Source of the DNA: Sphingomonas echinoides ATCC 14820
GTDB taxonomy: Bacteria; Pseudomonadota; Alphaproteobacteria; Sphingomonadales; Sphingomonadaceae
Assembly (NCBI RefSeq): GCF_000241465.1
Contig: NZ_JH584235.1
Coordinates: 3,352,385-3,406,464, forward strand
Direction: 5' to 3'
Length of the DNA stretch: 54,080 nt
Below, piece after piece: positions 52,495-54,080 of the stretch; positions within the stretch are counted from its first letter, which is position 1, and each line of letters opens with the position of its first letter. The notes beneath the pieces were generated by a model that was given only the letters and a program-made list of their open reading frames with translations, was not told the origin of the DNA and did no database searches. The position numbers and the translations under genes are program-made.

Positions 52495-54024
52495 CTATCG
52501 TGCGAAACGGCGCAATGCAATTGCCGACAGGAGGAATGCGGCACCAACAATTAGTGCTATCAGGTTGCCCAACCGCGCGAACAGGGTGGGCGGAGCCGCA
52601 GGCGGGATCGGCCGTTCGATCGCGCCCGGCCTGTCCGCAGGGATCGACGCGAGCACGCGGCCCTGTGCATCGATGATCGCCGAGATGCCGGTCGGCGTGG
52701 CGCGGATGACGGGCAGGCCCTCCTCGATCGCGCGCATCCGCGCTTGCGCGAGATGCTCCGCCTGGCCCCAATAGCCGAACCAGCTGTCGTTGGACGGCTG
52801 GAACAAAAAGGCCGGGCGGTGGCCGGGTTCGACCACCGCGCCTGAAAAAATGATCTCGTAGCAGATCTGGAACCCAACCCGGCCGAAAGCGGGCAGATCA
52901 AGCCCGCCAACGCCTCTGCCCGCCGAAAAATCGAAGTCGCCCGGCACGAGGCGCGCCAGCCCGATCGCCGAGAGCAGTGGGCGCGCGGGCAAATATTCGC
53001 CGAACGGCACCAGATGCCCCTTGTCGTACCGCCCGAGGATGCGCGCGTGCGAATCGAGCGCGAAGATTGCGTTGGTCGCGCTGGAAAGCGTGCCTGCCAT
53101 ATCGAACATCAGCGCATTGCCACCGGTCAACACCACATCCTTCGGGCCCAGCAGCGCGGCGATGCGGTGGCGCGTCTCATAGGGTGCCCCTTCCCAATAA
53201 TATTGGCGGGGATAGCCATCTTCCGGCAGGAAACGCAGCGCGCCCTCGGGCCAGACGATCAGGCGCGGGGCGGGGCCGGGCTTGCCGCTCAGCCGCGCGA
53301 GCTGGCGCAAATTGGCCTCGGCATAATCATCGCGCGGGCGCTGTTCCTGGTCGAGATCGGGCTGAACGACGCGCACGCGCGGGGCGTTGGCGGCGATGCG
53401 GGTGGGGGCCGGTTGCTCCAACGCTGTTACGCCGAGGAGTATCGGCAGCGCGAGCATGGCGGCGCTCGTCCGCCATTGTCGGGTAACGGCGAGCAAAACT
53501 GCCCCTGCCGCGAGGACAGCGACCCCCGACAGGGCGTAGGTGCCGAAATACCGGGCGCTCGCCGCGACGGGGGTCGGCAACCAAATCTCCGACAGCGGAT
53601 TCCACGGATAGCCGGTGAACAGCGTCCCCCGCAGATATTCTGTGGCGATCCATGCGGCGGCGAAGCTCAGCACAAAGGGCGCATCCGGTCGCGCCCCGCG
53701 AAAACGCCACGCCACCCCGGCGGCGGCCATCGGGAAGACGCCGAGATACAGCGCCATCACGCCCGGCGCGATCCAGCCGAGCGCGTGCGGCATCGCATCC
53801 TGATAGGTAAAGGCCTTGGCGATCCAGTTATTGCCGATCAGGAAATGCGCAAAACCAAACAGCCACCCGCGCCACAATGCCGCGCGGATGCCGGGTGCTT
53901 CGTGCACGATCCACAGCGACGCCGCCACGCAGCCAAGCGTCACCGGCCATAGCTCCAGCGGCGCAAAGCCGACGGCGGCAATCCCGCCAAGCAGGAAGGA
54001 GAAGAGCGCGGGGCGTTCGGTCAT
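52495..54024 (-). CDS. lnt: Apolipoprotein N-acyltransferase
   Basis: Adds the third acyl chain to lipoproteins in the inner membrane. The 509-residue protein has six or more N-terminal membrane helices, then a nitrilase-like domain with the catalytic triad Glu260 (VWPEGAL), Lys335 (YDKGHLVPFGEYLP) and Cys388 (FQICYEIIFSG), the substrate-loop NDSWFGYWGQ, and a final membrane helix. GTG/ATG choice is clear: ATG at 54024 starts the first helix. metK follows 76 bases downstream. Confidence 0.97.
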   Translation of the reverse strand: MTERPALFSFLLGGIAAVGFAPLELWPVTLGCVAASLWIVHEAPGIRAALWRGWLFGFAHFLIGNNWIAKAFTYQDAMPHALGWIAPGVMALYLGVFPMAAAGVAWRFRGARPDAPFVLSFAAAWIATEYLRGTLFTGYPWNPLSEIWLPTPVAASARYFGTYALSGVAVLAAGAVLLAVTRQWRTSAAMLALPILLGVTALEQPAPTRIAANAPRVRVVQPDLDQEQRPRDDYAEANLRQLARLSGKPGPAPRLIVWPEGALRFLPEDGYPRQYYWEGAPYETRHRIAALLGPKDVVLTGGNALMFDMAGTLSSATNAIFALDSHARILGRYDKGHLVPFGEYLPARPLLSAIGLARLVPGDFDFSAGRGVGGLDLPAFGRVGFQICYEIIFSGAVVEPGHRPAFLFQPSNDSWFGYWGQAEHLAQARMRAIEEGLPVIRATPTGISAIIDAQGRVLASIPADRPGAIERPIPPAAPPTLFARLGNLIALIVGAAFLLSAIALRRFAR

Positions 54025-54059
54025 GCCCGCGCTATCGCGGCATAGCGAGCCCCGCGCAA

Positions 54060-54080
54060 TCCTCCCCGGAACGGGGAGGA
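54060..54080. repeat. Palindrome at the right edge (family D, partial)
   Basis: CCTCCCCGGAACGGGGAGG is an inverted repeat cut by the end of the window. It resembles the short palindromes scattered elsewhere here and probably belongs to another such family. Confidence 0.5.

Overview
The window looks like a chromosomal segment of a high-GC alphaproteobacterium, most likely a sphingomonad (Sphingomonas or a close relative). This rests on the gene content, on long Arg/Glu/Ala-rich RNase E tails, and on several families of short palindromic repeats; no rRNA or tRNA gene is present to prove it. Almost all of it is densely packed housekeeping sequence on both strands.

Layout. 1-2261 (minus) is the N-terminal part of a very large exported Ig/TIG-repeat surface protein that runs off the left edge. 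2850-9736 (minus) holds thyA, an exported methyltransferase-like lipoprotein coupled to prfB, a class A penicillin-binding protein and the amidase amiC. 10205-17106 (plus) holds RNase E, an M48 protease with TPRs coupled to a DsbA-like thiol oxidoreductase, and a two-gene ABC-2 exporter. 17207-18268 is a PRISE-type enone reductase. 18292-20132 (minus) is a compact restriction-modification system whose nuclease matches NaeI. 20266-24905 (minus) contains nrdB and nrdA, separated by small membrane proteins, a DUF2171 gene and a DUF559 nuclease gene wedged between palindromic repeats. 25308-28202 is a PhoPQ/QseBC-like two-component system with a divergent OB-fold-like membrane protein. 28241-30361 is a PAS-GGDEF-EAL-PilZ protein. 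30518-34701 (plus) holds class I fumarase, a GIY-YIG nuclease, an MBL hydrolase, a small membrane protein and an orphan YezG-like immunity protein. 35386-38267 is uvrB followed by a higBA toxin-antitoxin pair. 38264-39959 is a PRC-barrel protein and an MHS-family transporter. 40584-41116 is an unexplained structured intergenic region with an 18-codon ORF behind an extended, perfect Shine-Dalgarno sequence. 41117-47674 holds an exported amidase, a GNAT-like protein and a MASE1-PAS-PAS histidine kinase. 47671-54024 (minus apart from one plus-strand gene) holds trmB, an EAL protein, metK and lnt.

Themes. Envelope biogenesis (PBP1A, AmiC, Lnt, M48 protease, DsbA-like protein, ABC exporter), nucleotide and DNA metabolism (thyA, nrdAB, uvrB) and signalling (two-component system, MASE1 kinase, two c-di-GMP proteins) dominate. 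The accessory layer consists of the NaeI-type system, higBA, the orphan immunity gene, and the two small nuclease genes associated with palindromic repeats.

The best candidates for something undescribed are the 40.7-41.0 kb RNA/mini-ORF locus, the pairing of small nuclease genes with different palindromic repeat families, the RBS-sequestering metK leader, and a gene whose ribosome-binding site is built into the terminator of metK. All family assignments come from reading the translated sequences; no database or folding program was run.
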